From: Paracoccaceae bacterium
GTDB lineage: Bacteria; Pseudomonadota; Alphaproteobacteria; Rhodobacterales; Rhodobacteraceae
Reading direction: 5' to 3'
Length of the DNA: 44,203 nucleotides
NCBI GenBank assembly: GCA_030148745.1
Contig: JASBSV010000002.1
Span: 1 to 44,203 of the forward strand
The position numbers were made by a program, and so were the translations under genes. Below, in pieces: positions 1 to 9,784 of the stretch (within the stretch, counting starts at the first letter, position 1; each line of letters starts with the position of its first letter). Below the pieces are notes generated by a model. The model saw nothing but the letters and a program-made list of their open reading frames with translations. It was not told where the DNA came from and ran no database searches.

Positions 1-1188
1 AAGCCGAGGGCCGGCAAAACGCAGCAACATACCCCCCGCCTCGACCCATGCGCTGACCGCCTCGGCCTCGGCGTCCGAGATCCGGGCGACATCGGCGAAA
101 ATAATCACATCGGGGTTGGCCTTGACCACATCCAGAAGCCCGCCGTCGATCAGATCGGCGGTCGGGGCAAGCGCCTGCCGCAGATAATGGGTGGGCGACA
201 AAAGCTGCAGCCCCTCGCGGTTCTCATGCCCTGCGATCAGCGCCACCTTGCGCCGGCGCAGCGCATCGTCGGTCAGCGCCACCGCTCCGGCCGACCGCTG
301 GCCGGCAATCTCGAACCGTGAAATCCGGTTGCGCAGCTCGGGCGGCAGCGACAGGCGCAAGGCAACCTTATCGGAGCCCGGCTCAAAGCGCGCCTTTTCG
401 CGTGCCAGAACACGCTCCACCCCATTTGGATCGGGGCCCAGCGCCACCACCTCGATCTGCTGATCGCTACCTGCCGGGACGCGCAGCGCGGTCACCACGA
501 CCAGATCGCCCTCGAACCGGGCCGGGCGCAGCGCCAGAACCGGTCGCGGGCTTTCAAAGACCGTCACCGGCCCATGCGCCTCGAACGCTGATAAAAGCGC
601 GGCGCGGCTGCCCCGGGCAAGCCCGTCAGACAGCCAGAAAGTCTCGAAATCCCCGTCCAGTCCCGCCGCCCAATCGCTCAGCCGGGCCGGCTGCGGGCCA
701 TAGGGACGCGGCGCAAGACTGCCCAGCCGCGCGGCCCATGTATCGGCGGCCTGAAACGGCAGCGGCCCCTGCGGCAGATCGGTCAGACTGACCAGCGCGA
801 CCTGACGGCCACCGCGCCCGGCCTCTGACAACAGCGCCGCGATCCGGTCGCTACGTCGCGACCAGTCGCGCGCATCCGCCCAAGTTCCGTCTATCGCGAT
901 CAACAAAGGCCCGCTGCCCGGCCGCTCGGCCTGCGGGTTCAGAACCGGGCCGGAAAACCCAATGATCACCGCTGCCACCGCAAGCATCCGCAGCAGTAAA
1001 AGCCACCATGGCGTCCGGTCGGTTTCGGCCCGGTCATCGCTTAGCCCCAAAAGCAGCGCCACACCGGGAAACCGCCGCCGGATCGGCGCCGGCGGCACCG
1101 CGCGCAGCAAAAACCAAAGAACCGGCAGCGCCAGAAGACCCAGCAACAGCCAGGGCGCGGTAAAGCCAAGCGGGCCCAGCATCAGCAT
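1..1188 (-). CDS. BatA-type membrane protein with likely DUF4159 C-terminus (3' truncated by window)
   Basis: The gene runs off the left edge, so the C-terminus is missing. The start ATG at 1188 overlaps the stop of the upstream DUF58 gene (TGATG). The N-terminus GPLGFTAPWLLLGLLALPVL is the first membrane helix of the aerotolerance-regulator (BatA) N-terminal family. It is followed by a basic stretch, a second helix near residues 65-80 (WWLLLLRMLAVAAVIIGFSG), and a von Willebrand-like segment beginning PLLIAIDGTWADARDW. Family knowledge: in alphaproteobacteria this architecture usually ends in a DUF4159 domain and is encoded with MoxR and DUF58 proteins, as here. The complex is thought to act at the inner membrane as an AAA+ remodelling system, but its client is unknown. 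The family is clear; the DUF4159 part is inferred from context. Confidence 0.75.
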   Translation of the reverse strand, partial: MLMLGPLGFTAPWLLLGLLALPVLWFLLRAVPPAPIRRRFPGVALLLGLSDDRAETDRTPWWLLLLRMLAVAAVIIGFSGPVLNPQAERPGSGPLLIAIDGTWADARDWSRRSDRIAALLSEAGRGGRQVALVSLTDLPQGPLPFQAADTWAARLGSLAPRPYGPQPARLSDWAAGLDGDFETFWLSDGLARGSRAALLSAFEAHGPVTVFESPRPVLALRPARFEGDLVVVTALRVPAGSDQQIEVVALGPDPNGVERVLAREKARFEPGSDKVALRLSLPPELRNRISRFEIAGQRSAGAVALTDDALRRRKVALIAGHENREGLQLLSPTHYLRQALAPTADLIDGGLLDVVKANPDVIIFADVARISDAEAEAVSAWVEAGGMLLRFAGPRL

Positions 1189-2056
1189 CAGATCACCCGC
1201 TCCATCGCCCGGTAAAGCCACAAAAGCGCCGACAGCGCCGAGGCATCGCTGTGATGACAGTGATAGCGCCAGCCGGTCAGCCGCGCCAACTCCCTCAGCC
1301 GCGCCTTGCGCGCCGCCAGCCGCTCAAGATAACGCGCCCGCAGATCCCGCGCTTTTAGCGTCTCATGCCGAAGTGCGCCGCCCATGCTTTCGAAAACCGT
1401 CCGCCCGGCAAAGGGAAAGGCCTCTTCCTGCGGATCGAGAATCTGAAGCAGAACACCGGTGACACCGCGGTCGGCGGCCTTGGTCATCGCTGCCTCGGTC
1501 GCCGCCAGATCGCCCATGAAATCGGAAATGAAAATCGCGCGCGAGCGGGGCTGTATCCCCGAAGTGTCGGGCGCGCCGTAATCCTCCGGCTCATCCTGCG
1601 ACAGGATCTGGGCCATGCGCACAAGCTGCATCTCGCCGATGCGCGCCGGCGTGCGCGCCGCCGTCAGCCCCACACGCTCACCGCCGCGGATCAAAAGAAC
1701 CGATATCGCCAGACCCAGAAGTCGGGCCCGGTCCGCCTTGGTTGGCAGCTGCGCGGTGCTTGAAAACCCCATCGAAGCCGCCCGATCCACCCAGACCAGA
1801 ACCGTCTGCACCGCCTGCCATTCCTTTTCGCGCACAAAATGCGCATCCGACTGCGCCGAACGGCGCCAGTCGATGGCGCGCGCGCTGTCGGTACTGACCG
1901 CCGGGCGGTACTGCCAGAACTCATCGCCCATTCCTGCGCGGCGCCTGCCATGCTGACCCATCAGCACCGTGGCCGCCAGATGCGCGGCATCGGCCAGCAG
2001 GGGCGGCATCGGCGCCGCCAGAGCCTCGGCCCGGCCGCGCAGAGAGGCGCGCTGGC

Positions 2057-2060
<4 letters not shown>
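1188..2060 (-). CDS. DUF58 domain protein (MoxR-associated)
   Basis: A 290-residue protein of the DUF58 family, which normally partners a MoxR AAA+ ATPase. The family signature is present: RRAGMGDEFWQYRP near residues 40-53, then DWRRSA at 64-69, where the DUF58 block RxGxGxEF...DWr is expected. A von Willebrand A-like core follows (VLVWVDRAASMGF, residues 87-99). Its metal-site motif is DxAxS rather than the classic DxSxS, so metal binding may be weak. The start ATG overlaps the MoxR stop by 4 bases and the stop overlaps the next gene, so the three genes are translationally coupled. It is probably cytoplasmic or membrane-associated. The cellular role of the cluster is not established. Confidence 0.88.
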
Positions 2061-3064
<1,004 letters not shown>

Positions 3065-3121
3065 GACGCCACTCCAATATTCGTTATATGCTCCCTATCA
3101 GACATACCGTGATCGCAGCGA

Positions 3122-3733
3122 ATGGCAAAATCCATGTGTGCACAAAATAACGTGAAACCGACCGCCGAAGGGCTCGCCGCCGCCGCACAGGCCGCAGCAG
3201 GCAAGGAAGGTGGCAAGAAACTGCCACCCGTTCACCTCTGGAACCCGCCGTTCTGCGGTGATCTTGATATGCGAATCGCCCGCGACGGAACCTGGTTCTA
3301 TCTGGGCACCCCGATCGGGCGACCCGCGCTGGTCAAACTTTTCTCAACCATCATCCGCAAGGACGGCGACGATTATTTTCTGGTCACCCCGGTCGAAAAG
3401 GTCGGCATCACCGTTGATGACGCCCCTTTCGTCGCCGTCGATTTCGACGCCTCAGGCAGCGGCAGCAACCAGCAGCTGACCTTTCTGACCAATGTCGGCG
3501 ATCAGGTGACCGCCGGCCCCGATCATCCGATCCGCGTTGCGCGCGACCCCGATACCGGTGAGCCGTCGCCCTATGTTCTGGTGCGCGCCAACCTCGAAGC
3601 GCTGATCGACCGCAAAAGCTTTTACCGGCTGGTCGATATCGGCACCACCCAGGAGCATGACGGCATCGCATGGTTCGGCCTCTGGTCGGGCGGCAAATTT
3701 TTTCCCATCATTCCCGCCGCCGAACTGTCCTGA
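3122..3733 (+). CDS. DUF1285 domain protein
   Basis: A 203-residue protein matching the DUF1285 family as I remember it. The block [18 protein letters not shown], then [20 protein letters not shown], and later [14 protein letters not shown] are conserved family stretches. No signal peptide or membrane helix is seen, so it is probably cytoplasmic. The first 35 residues are Ala-rich and likely flexible. The start is uncertain: ATG at 3122 and ATG at 3134 are both possible and neither has a clear ribosome-binding site. It is divergent from the MoxR/DUF58 operon, an arrangement I recall from other Rhodobacterales. Function is unknown. Confidence 0.85.
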   Translation: MAKSMCAQNNVKPTAEGLAAAAQAAAGKEGGKKLPPVHLWNPPFCGDLDMRIARDGTWFYLGTPIGRPALVKLFSTIIRKDGDDYFLVTPVEKVGITVDDAPFVAVDFDASGSGSNQQLTFLTNVGDQVTAGPDHPIRVARDPDTGEPSPYVLVRANLEALIDRKSFYRLVDIGTTQEHDGIAWFGLWSGGKFFPIIPAAELS

Positions 3734-3908
3734 GCCTTAATGCCCGCCATACCCCGGCGCGGGCCGGGGCGCGGCAAAGACCCAAAGGCAAGCCCAAACC
3801 CGGGCTTGACCCCGACGCCATTGCCAAGGCTTATGTCCATGTGATCGCCCGGGCCGGCGCCGCCGGGCCGCGATATGCTCGGGCCGCGCTACTGGATGGA
3901 TAAACCCG

Positions 3909-4664
3909 ATGCCGAAATTCGCCGCCAACCTCACCTTGCTTTTCAATGAATACCCGTTTCTTGAACGCTTCGGCGCCGCCCGCGAAGCCGGCTTTGACGC
4001 GGTAGAGGTGCTATTTCCCTATGATGAGCCGGCTAAAAACATCGCCGCCGCGATCAAAGAGCACGGGCTGGAGCTGATCCTCTTCAACACCCCGCCCCCC
4101 AACTGGGCCGGCGGCGACCGCGGCTATGCCGCCATCCCCGGCGGGCAGGACCGCTTCCGGCACGATTTGCGCCGCGCCCTGCGCTACGCCGACGTGCTAT
4201 CGCCGCGCCACATCCATATCATGGCCGGCATCGCCGAGGGGGACGAGGCGCTGTCGTGCTTTATCGAAAACCTCAAATGGGCCTGCGCCGAAGCCCCCGG
4301 TCAAAGCTTTCTGATCGAACCGCTGAACCCCCATGACATGCCCGGCTATTTCCTGAACTCCTTCGATCTGGCCACCGATGTCCTCGATGCCACGGGCGCC
4401 GAAAACCTGGGCCTGCAATACGATGTATACCATGCCCACAAGATCACCGGCGACGCGATGGCCGTTTGGCAAAGCCACGGCCACCGCGCCCGCCACATCC
4501 AGATCGGCCGCATCCCCGACCGCGCCGATCCCGAAGGCGGCGATTTCGATTTCCCCGCCTTCTTCCGCCTGCTCGACGACTTGAGCTATCCCGGCGTGGT
4601 CAGCGGCGAATACCACCCCGCCGGGCGTACCGAAGAAGGGCTCGGCTGGATCCGCGGCGCGTAA
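3909..4664 (+). CDS. hyi: Hydroxypyruvate isomerase-like TIM-barrel protein
   Basis: A 251-residue protein of the xylose-isomerase-like TIM-barrel superfamily. The motifs LLFNEYPFLERFGAAREAGF at the N-terminus and SFLIEPLNPHDMPGYFL near residues 134-150 are those of hydroxypyruvate isomerase and 2-oxotetronate isomerase (Hyi/OtnI). The reaction would be hydroxypyruvate to tartronate semialdehyde, or the matching four-carbon isomerisation, in the cytoplasm. No glyoxylate-carboligase or tartronate-semialdehyde reductase gene lies nearby, so the pathway cannot be fixed from context. The ATG at 3909 begins the conserved MPKFAANLT stretch. The gene faces the crotonase gene and both end at the same inverted-repeat element. 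Confidence 0.72.
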   Translation: MPKFAANLTLLFNEYPFLERFGAAREAGFDAVEVLFPYDEPAKNIAAAIKEHGLELILFNTPPPNWAGGDRGYAAIPGGQDRFRHDLRRALRYADVLSPRHIHIMAGIAEGDEALSCFIENLKWACAEAPGQSFLIEPLNPHDMPGYFLNSFDLATDVLDATGAENLGLQYDVYHAHKITGDAMAVWQSHGHRARHIQIGRIPDRADPEGGDFDFPAFFRLLDDLSYPGVVSGEYHPAGRTEEGLGWIRGA

Positions 4665-4680
4665 ACTGACCGGGGCCGGC

Positions 4681-4765
4681 CTTCTTCTTTGCCAAATACT
4701 CCCGCCGGAGGCTCCCTGCGTCGACGACAGGAGCCTCCGGCGGGAGTATTTTCAGCAAGAAGAAA
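4681..4765. repeat. Two head-to-head copies of a dispersed GC-rich element forming a bidirectional terminator-like inverted repeat
   Basis: Between the convergent hyi and crotonase genes, the arm at 4694-4715 is perfectly complementary to 4730-4751 (22 base pairs, 14-base spacer). Each arm carries CCTCCGGCGGGAG followed by TATTT, and each is flanked outside by a (C)AAAGAAGAA-like tail, so the symmetry continues imperfectly to about 4681 and 4764. The same unit occurs once more at 27338-27373. The position between two convergent genes, and the stem followed by a T-rich run on both strands, suggest transcription termination in both directions. Confidence 0.75.
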
Positions 4766-5554
4766 TCAGCGGAATTTCGGCGCGCGTTTTTGCATATTGG
4801 CCATGACCGCCTCGATCTGGTTTGGCTGGCCCAGGATGTTTTTCTGAAGGTCTGCTTCAAGTTTCAGCGCCTCCGGAACCTCGGCCGCCCAGGTTTTTTC
4901 GACCAGAGATTTCGCGCCGGCGATCGCCTGGGGCGATTTTTGTTGCAGCTCGCGGGCCAGGGCGGTTGCAGCGGCGCAGGGATCATCGGCCAGCCGCGTC
5001 ACCAGGCCCAGTTCGGCGGCCTGCGGCGCCTGAAGGATCCGGGCGGTCATCATCAGCTCTTTGGCCTGATCGGCGCGCATCAGTTTTGGCAGGTTGGTGG
5101 TGATGCCCATATCGGGGATCAGGCCCCATTTGGCCTCCATCACGGAAAAGCTGGCCGAGGGGGCGGCAAAGCGGAAATCGGCGGCAAGCGCCAGTTGCAG
5201 CCCGGCGCCCAGGCAATGGCCCTCGATCGCGGCGATAACCGGAACATTCAGCTCCTGCCAGACGCGGCAGGGGCGTTGAAACCAGTTGGCGCCGTTTTTC
5301 ACAGGCGTCATCAGTTGCACGCGGATCTCATCGAGCCCTGTTGCCAGAGATTGCATGGCGTTCAGGTCCAGCCCGGCGCAAAAGCTGTCGCCGGCGCCGG
5401 TCAGGATCACGGCGCGGATGGCGCTGTCGCGGGACAGAGCCTCGCCCGCCTCTGTCAGCGCCTCGAACATCTCTAGGCTGAGCGCATTTTTGCGCTCGGG
5501 GCGGTTCAGGGTGACGGTGGCTATTCCCTCGGCTCTGCTGATCTCGACTGTCAT
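4766..5554 (-). CDS. Crotonase/enoyl-CoA hydratase family protein
   Basis: A 262-residue crotonase-fold protein. Visible are LNRPERKNALSLEM, the oxyanion-hole segment FCAGLDL (58-64) and IAAIEGHCLGAGLQLALAAD (about 107-126). In rat enoyl-CoA hydratase two glutamates do the chemistry. The position of the first (Glu144) is Gln120 here, whereas the second (Glu164) is kept as Glu140 in VMEAKWG. A plain hydratase is therefore less likely than an isomerase, hydrolase or other crotonase reaction. I chose ATG 5554 because GAGGAGGG lies seven bases upstream; a TTG one codon earlier is less well placed. That ribosome-binding site sits at the end of polA, so the gene is probably cotranscribed with polA. 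Confidence 0.85.
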   Translation of the reverse strand: MTVEISRAEGIATVTLNRPERKNALSLEMFEALTEAGEALSRDSAIRAVILTGAGDSFCAGLDLNAMQSLATGLDEIRVQLMTPVKNGANWFQRPCRVWQELNVPVIAAIEGHCLGAGLQLALAADFRFAAPSASFSVMEAKWGLIPDMGITTNLPKLMRADQAKELMMTARILQAPQAAELGLVTRLADDPCAAATALARELQQKSPQAIAGAKSLVEKTWAAEVPEALKLEADLQKNILGQPNQIEAVMANMQKRAPKFR

Positions 5555-5567
5555 CAATCTGCCCTCC

Positions 5568-8357
5568 TCAATGCGCCTCGGCCCAGTTCGCGCCCTGCCC
5601 CGCCTCGACCGTCAGGGGCACGTCAAGTTTGACAGCCGGCATCGCGGCGCCTTCCATCACATTGCGGGCGGTATCGATGGTCTGACCCACCGCGCCCTCA
5701 TCGACCTCAAACAGCAGTTCGTCATGAACCTGCAGCAGCATTTTCGCGGGCAGATCGGCGATGGCGGCAGGCATGCGCACCATTGCGCGGCGGATGACAT
5801 CGGCCGCGGTTCCCTGAATGGGGGCGTTGATCGCGGCGCGGCGGGCAAAGCCCGCGTGCGGGCCCTTGGCGTTGATCTCGGGCGTGTGGATCTTGCGGCC
5901 AAAGAGCGTCTGGACAAAGCCATGATCCTTGGCGAATTGCACCGTCTGATCCATATAATCGCGAATGCCCGGGAAACGTTCGAAATAGCGGTCGATGAAG
6001 CCCTGAGCGTCGGCGCGCGGGATCCGCAGGTTACGCGCCAGGCCAAAGCCCGAGATGCCATAGATGACGCCAAAGTTGATCGCCTTGGCCCGCCGGCGCA
6101 CATCCGGCGTCATCTGATCCAGCGGCACGTCGAACATTTCCGACGCGGTCATCGCGTGAATATCGATGCCATCGGCAAAGGCCTGTTTCAGCGCCGGAAT
6201 ATCGGCGACATGGGCAAGGATGCGCAGTTCGATCTGGCTATAGTCCAGCGATAGCAGCACCCGTCCTTCACCGGCCACGAAAGCCTCGCGGATGCGGCGG
6301 CCTTCCTCGCTGCGCACCGGGATGTTCTGCAGGTTGGGATCGGTCGAGGCCAGCCGCCCGGTGTTGGCCCCCGCAATCGAGTAGGATGTATGCACCCGCC
6401 CGGTTTCTGGATTGATATGATCCTGAAGCGCGTCGGTATAGGTGGATTTGAGTTTCGACAGCTGGCGCCAGTCCAGCACCCGCGCGGGCAGGTCATGGCC
6501 CAGCGCCGCCAGATCCTCTAGCACATCGGCCCCGGTGGCATAGGCGCCGGTCTTGCCCTTCTTGCCGCCTTCAAGCCCCATCTCGTCAAACAGGATCTCG
6601 CCCAGTTGCTTGGGGCTTCCCACGTTAAAACTGCGCCCGGCCAATTCGTGTATTTCCGCCTCAAGCGCCGCCATCTTCTGGGCAAAGGCGTTCGACATCC
6701 GGCTTAGCGTGTCGCGGTCCACCTTGATGCCGCGCATCTCCATTTCGGCCAGAACCGGCACCAAGGGCCGCTCCAGCCGCTCATAGACCGAGGTGACCTT
6801 TTTGCGGTGCAGCTCTGGCTTGAGGTGTTGCCAGAGGCGCAGGGTGATATCGGCATCCTCGGCGGCGTATTTCACCGCCTCGTCCACCGGGACCTTGTCA
6901 AAGGTCACTGCCGATTTGCCGCTTCCCAGCAGGGGTTTGATCGGGATCGGCACATGCCCCAGATAGGTTTCCGACAGCCGGTCCATCGAATGATTATGCA
7001 ACCCGGCATTCTGGGCATAGGACAGCAGCATCGTGTCATCGATCGGCGCCACATTGATCCCGTTGCGGGCAAAAATCTTGAAATCATACTTCATGTTCTG
7101 ACCGATTTTCAGGATCGAGGGATCCTCAAGAACCGGCTTCAGAATGGTTAGCGCCTCATCGACCGGCATCTGCCCTTCGGCCAGATCGGGCGAGCCGAAA
7201 AGATCATCGGTGGCCGCCGCCTTATGGATCAGCGGGATATAACAGGCCTGCCCCGGCTCAACCGCCAGAGAGATGCCAACCAGCTCGGCCCGCATCTCGT
7301 CAAGGCTGGTGGTTTCGGTATCAACCGCCACCCAGCCACGGGCATAGATCTTTGCCACCCAGTCGCGCAATTCGTCCCCCTCACGAACCCATTGGTACTG
7401 CTCGGGCTCAAACGGCAGGGCCGCGGGCTTGTCTTCGGCCGCCGGCGGATCGGGCAGTTCGGGCGGCTCGGCGCCCAGCCGCTCGGCAATCCGTTTGGTG
7501 AGGGTGCGAAACTCCATCTTCGCCAGAAACCCAAGCAAGGCCTCGGGGTCGGGATCGCGCACCTCAAGATCATCGATGGTAAAATCCAGCGGCGTTGCGA
7601 CGTCCAGCGCGACCAGTTGCCTCGACAGGCGGATCTGATCGGCGAAATCGATCAGCGTCTGGCGGCGCTTGGGCTGTTTGATCTCGCCGGCGCGCTCCAG
7701 AAGGCTCTCCAGATCGCCATATTCATTGATCAGCAGGGCGGCGGTTTTCACACCGATGCCGGGCGCGCCGGGAATATTGTCAACGCTGTCGCCGGCAAGG
7801 GCCTGAACATCGACGACCTGCTCGGGATAGACGCCGAATTTTTCCAGAACCCCGTCGCGGTCAATGCGCTTGTTTTTCATCGCATCCAGCATCTCAACCC
7901 CGCCGCCGACCAGCTGCATCAGGTCCTTGTCGCTTGAGATGATGGTACATCGCCCACCCGCCTCGCGCGCCTGACAGGCCAGCGTTGCGATGATGTCGTC
8001 GGCCTCAAACCCCTCAAGCTCCTTGCAGGCGATGTTGAAAGCCTCGGTCGCCTCCCGCGTCAGCGGGATCTGCGGACGCAGATCCTCGGGCATCGCCTCG
8101 CGGTTGGCCTTGTAAAGATCGTAAAGATCGTTGCGGAACGTATGGCTGCCCTTGTCAAAAATCACCGCCACATGGGTCGGCGCATTGGGGCCTGTGTTAC
8201 CCTCGACATAGCGCTGCAACATGTTGCAGAACCCCGCAACCGCACCCACCGGCAAGCCGTCGGATTTGCGCGTCAGCGGCGGCAAGGCGTGATAGGCCCG
8301 GAAAATAAAGGCCGATCCGTCGATCAGATGCAGGTGGCAACCCTTGCCAAAACTCAT
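5568..8357 (-). CDS. polA: DNA polymerase I
   Basis: A full-length 929-residue DNA polymerase I. The order is a 5'-3' flap nuclease (1-290: HLIDGSAFIFRAYHALPP, EGFEADDIIATLA, GDSVDNIPGAPGIGVKTA), then a 3'-5' exonuclease (about 320-515), then the polymerase domain. The proofreading residues appear intact: VDTET at 345-349, GQNMKYDF around 419-426 and YAAEDAD at 497-503. Polymerase motif A is DYSQIELR (D705), motif B RRRAKAINFGVIYG (from 754) and motif C QVHDELL (876-882). The enzyme removes Okazaki primers and fills repair gaps. ATG 8357 has GGGAG nine bases upstream. The crotonase gene follows 13 bases after the stop. Confidence 0.98.
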   Translation of the reverse strand: MSFGKGCHLHLIDGSAFIFRAYHALPPLTRKSDGLPVGAVAGFCNMLQRYVEGNTGPNAPTHVAVIFDKGSHTFRNDLYDLYKANREAMPEDLRPQIPLTREATEAFNIACKELEGFEADDIIATLACQAREAGGRCTIISSDKDLMQLVGGGVEMLDAMKNKRIDRDGVLEKFGVYPEQVVDVQALAGDSVDNIPGAPGIGVKTAALLINEYGDLESLLERAGEIKQPKRRQTLIDFADQIRLSRQLVALDVATPLDFTIDDLEVRDPDPEALLGFLAKMEFRTLTKRIAERLGAEPPELPDPPAAEDKPAALPFEPEQYQWVREGDELRDWVAKIYARGWVAVDTETTSLDEMRAELVGISLAVEPGQACYIPLIHKAAATDDLFGSPDLAEGQMPVDEALTILKPVLEDPSILKIGQNMKYDFKIFARNGINVAPIDDTMLLSYAQNAGLHNHSMDRLSETYLGHVPIPIKPLLGSGKSAVTFDKVPVDEAVKYAAEDADITLRLWQHLKPELHRKKVTSVYERLERPLVPVLAEMEMRGIKVDRDTLSRMSNAFAQKMAALEAEIHELAGRSFNVGSPKQLGEILFDEMGLEGGKKGKTGAYATGADVLEDLAALGHDLPARVLDWRQLSKLKSTYTDALQDHINPETGRVHTSYSIAGANTGRLASTDPNLQNIPVRSEEGRRIREAFVAGEGRVLLSLDYSQIELRILAHVADIPALKQAFADGIDIHAMTASEMFDVPLDQMTPDVRRRAKAINFGVIYGISGFGLARNLRIPRADAQGFIDRYFERFPGIRDYMDQTVQFAKDHGFVQTLFGRKIHTPEINAKGPHAGFARRAAINAPIQGTAADVIRRAMVRMPAAIADLPAKMLLQVHDELLFEVDEGAVGQTIDTARNVMEGAAMPAVKLDVPLTVEAGQGANWAEAH

Positions 8358-8428
8358 GGCGCTCTCTCCCGGTCTTCACCCGATCCTGTGGTGACAATGC
8401 AGCGTAATGCAGGGCCCGGCGCGGCGCC

Positions 8429-8617
8429 TTACGCCTGCGCGAATTTCTCCTCGAAATCCTTGTGAACATAGCGCGCATCGCAATAGGGGCATTCGACCCA
8501 ACCCTGATCGCGCGGGATCTGCAACCAGACACGCGGATGCCCCAGCGCCCCCTCACCGCCATCGCACGCGATGCGATACGCCTCAACAATCCGGGTTTCA
8601 GGTGCGGGAACTGACAT
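8429..8617 (-). CDS. zf-CHCC zinc-finger domain protein
   Basis: A 62-residue protein of the zf-CHCC (NDUFS6-like) family. The zinc ligands would be C18, H27, C43 and C46, in the pattern C-x8-H-x15-C-x2-C. The block [13 protein letters not shown] then CPYCDARYV is the family signature. Homologues are small stand-alone proteins in alphaproteobacteria and an accessory subunit of mitochondrial complex I; the bacterial role is not settled. I use the ATG at 8617 because the family is about 60 residues long and homology begins there; an upstream in-frame extension adds only nonconserved residues. It lies 71 bases upstream of polA on the same strand and is divergent from the ABC ATPase gene. Confidence 0.85.
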   Translation of the reverse strand: MSVPAPETRIVEAYRIACDGGEGALGHPRVWLQIPRDQGWVECPYCDARYVHKDFEEKFAQA

Positions 8618-8688
8618 AAGCAAAGCGCCTTTTGGTTGTCGCCGGTCCATGATCGGCCTAGATCGGGGGTCATATTAGCGATCCCCAC

Positions 8689-9645
8689 ATGACGGACAAG
8701 AGCGATCGGCGCAACATGACAGAGAATGCAATTGAGATCACCGGCCTGAAAAAGACCTATGCAGGCCACCGCGGGCAAGAGCCGAAAACAGCGCTCGAAG
8801 GCATCGATCTGGCCATTCCCTCCGGCTCGATCTTCGGCCTGCTGGGCCCCAATGGCGCCGGTAAATCGACGCTGATCAACATTCTGGCGGGGCTGGTGCT
8901 GAAATCGGCCGGTCGGGTCAAGATCTGGGGTTTTGATCAGGACGTCAATCCGCGCCAGTCACGCGCCGCCATCGGGGTGATGCCGCAAGAGCTGAACATG
9001 GACCCGTTCTTCACCCCCCGCGCCTCGCTCGACGTTCAGGCCGGGCTTTACGGCGTACCGCGCCGGCAACGGCGCACCGATGAAATTCTGGAAATGATCG
9101 GCCTGACCGACAAGGCCGGCGCCTATTCACGCTCGCTTTCAGGCGGGATGCGCCGGCGGCTTCTGCTGGGCAAGGCGCTGGTCCACTCGCCACAGGTTCT
9201 GGTCCTGGACGAGCCGACCGCAGGCGTCGATATCGAATTGCGCCAGATGCTCTGGCAAAATGTCCGCGAGCTGAACCGGCAGGGCATGACCATCATCCTG
9301 ACCACCCACTACCTGCAGGAAGCAGAAGAGATGTGCGACGAGATCGCCATCATCGACAAAGGCAAACTCATCGTGCAGGACAAAACCTCCAAACTGCTCG
9401 AACGGATGGATGCCAAAACCCTCGTCATCACCCCGGTCAGCCCGCCACCCTCAACCCTCTCGGTCCCGGGCACGACCATCGCCCATCAGGACGGGCGCAT
9501 CGCGCTGACCTACCACCGCTCCGCCACCAGCCCCGATGACATCCTCTCGGCCCTGCGCGCTCAGGGCGTCCGGCTTCAGGACGTCGCAACGCAGGAAGCA
9601 CATCTCGAAGACGTCTTCCTCGATCTCACCCGCAGTCGCGGCTGA
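8689..9645 (+). CDS. ABC transporter ATP-binding protein
   Basis: A 318-residue ABC ATPase of the multidrug/NodI/CcmA-like exporter class. Motifs are Walker A GPNGAGKS, Q-loop region GVMPQELNMDPFFTPR, signature SLSGGM, Walker B VLVLDEPTAGVD and switch histidine TTHY. A C-terminal extension of about 85 residues ends AHLEDVFLDLTRSRG, as in DrrA-like exporters. It would energise export by a separate membrane protein, but no ABC permease gene is adjacent or elsewhere in the window. The start is ambiguous between ATG 8689 and ATG 8716 (MTENAIEITGLKKTY); the later one begins at the conserved fold and neither has a strong ribosome-binding site. Confidence 0.9.
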   Translation: MTDKSDRRNMTENAIEITGLKKTYAGHRGQEPKTALEGIDLAIPSGSIFGLLGPNGAGKSTLINILAGLVLKSAGRVKIWGFDQDVNPRQSRAAIGVMPQELNMDPFFTPRASLDVQAGLYGVPRRQRRTDEILEMIGLTDKAGAYSRSLSGGMRRRLLLGKALVHSPQVLVLDEPTAGVDIELRQMLWQNVRELNRQGMTIILTTHYLQEAEEMCDEIAIIDKGKLIVQDKTSKLLERMDAKTLVITPVSPPPSTLSVPGTTIAHQDGRIALTYHRSATSPDDILSALRAQGVRLQDVATQEAHLEDVFLDLTRSRG

Positions 9646-9678
9646 CCGGCTCACCCCCCCGCCGGCCCCTTCCATTTG

Positions 9679-9714
9679 GCAAAAATATCCAAAATCCGGC
9701 GCCGCCACGGCGCC
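9679..9714 (-). repeat. Short hairpin with T-rich tail, terminator-like
   Basis: GGCGCC at 9698-9703 pairs with GGCGCC at 9709-9714 around a five-base loop. On the minus strand the stem is followed by GGATTTTGGATATTTTTGCC. The site lies downstream of the HIT gene (minus strand) and also after the ABC gene (plus strand). I recall GGATATTTTTGCC-like tails as a common intergenic element in Rhodobacterales, related in style but not in sequence to the element at 4681-4765. A role as terminator for the HIT transcript is inferred. Confidence 0.45.
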
Positions 9715-9784
9715 TGAAACCTCACCCGAAGGCGTCGCCGCGCCACAGGCCGAAAATGACAATGCGCGGCAGCGCTCCTTTGAA

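Noticed and set aside
5286-6254. 322-codon plus-strand frame across crotonase and polA
   Set aside because: It spans two genes on the other strand and has no recognisable domain.
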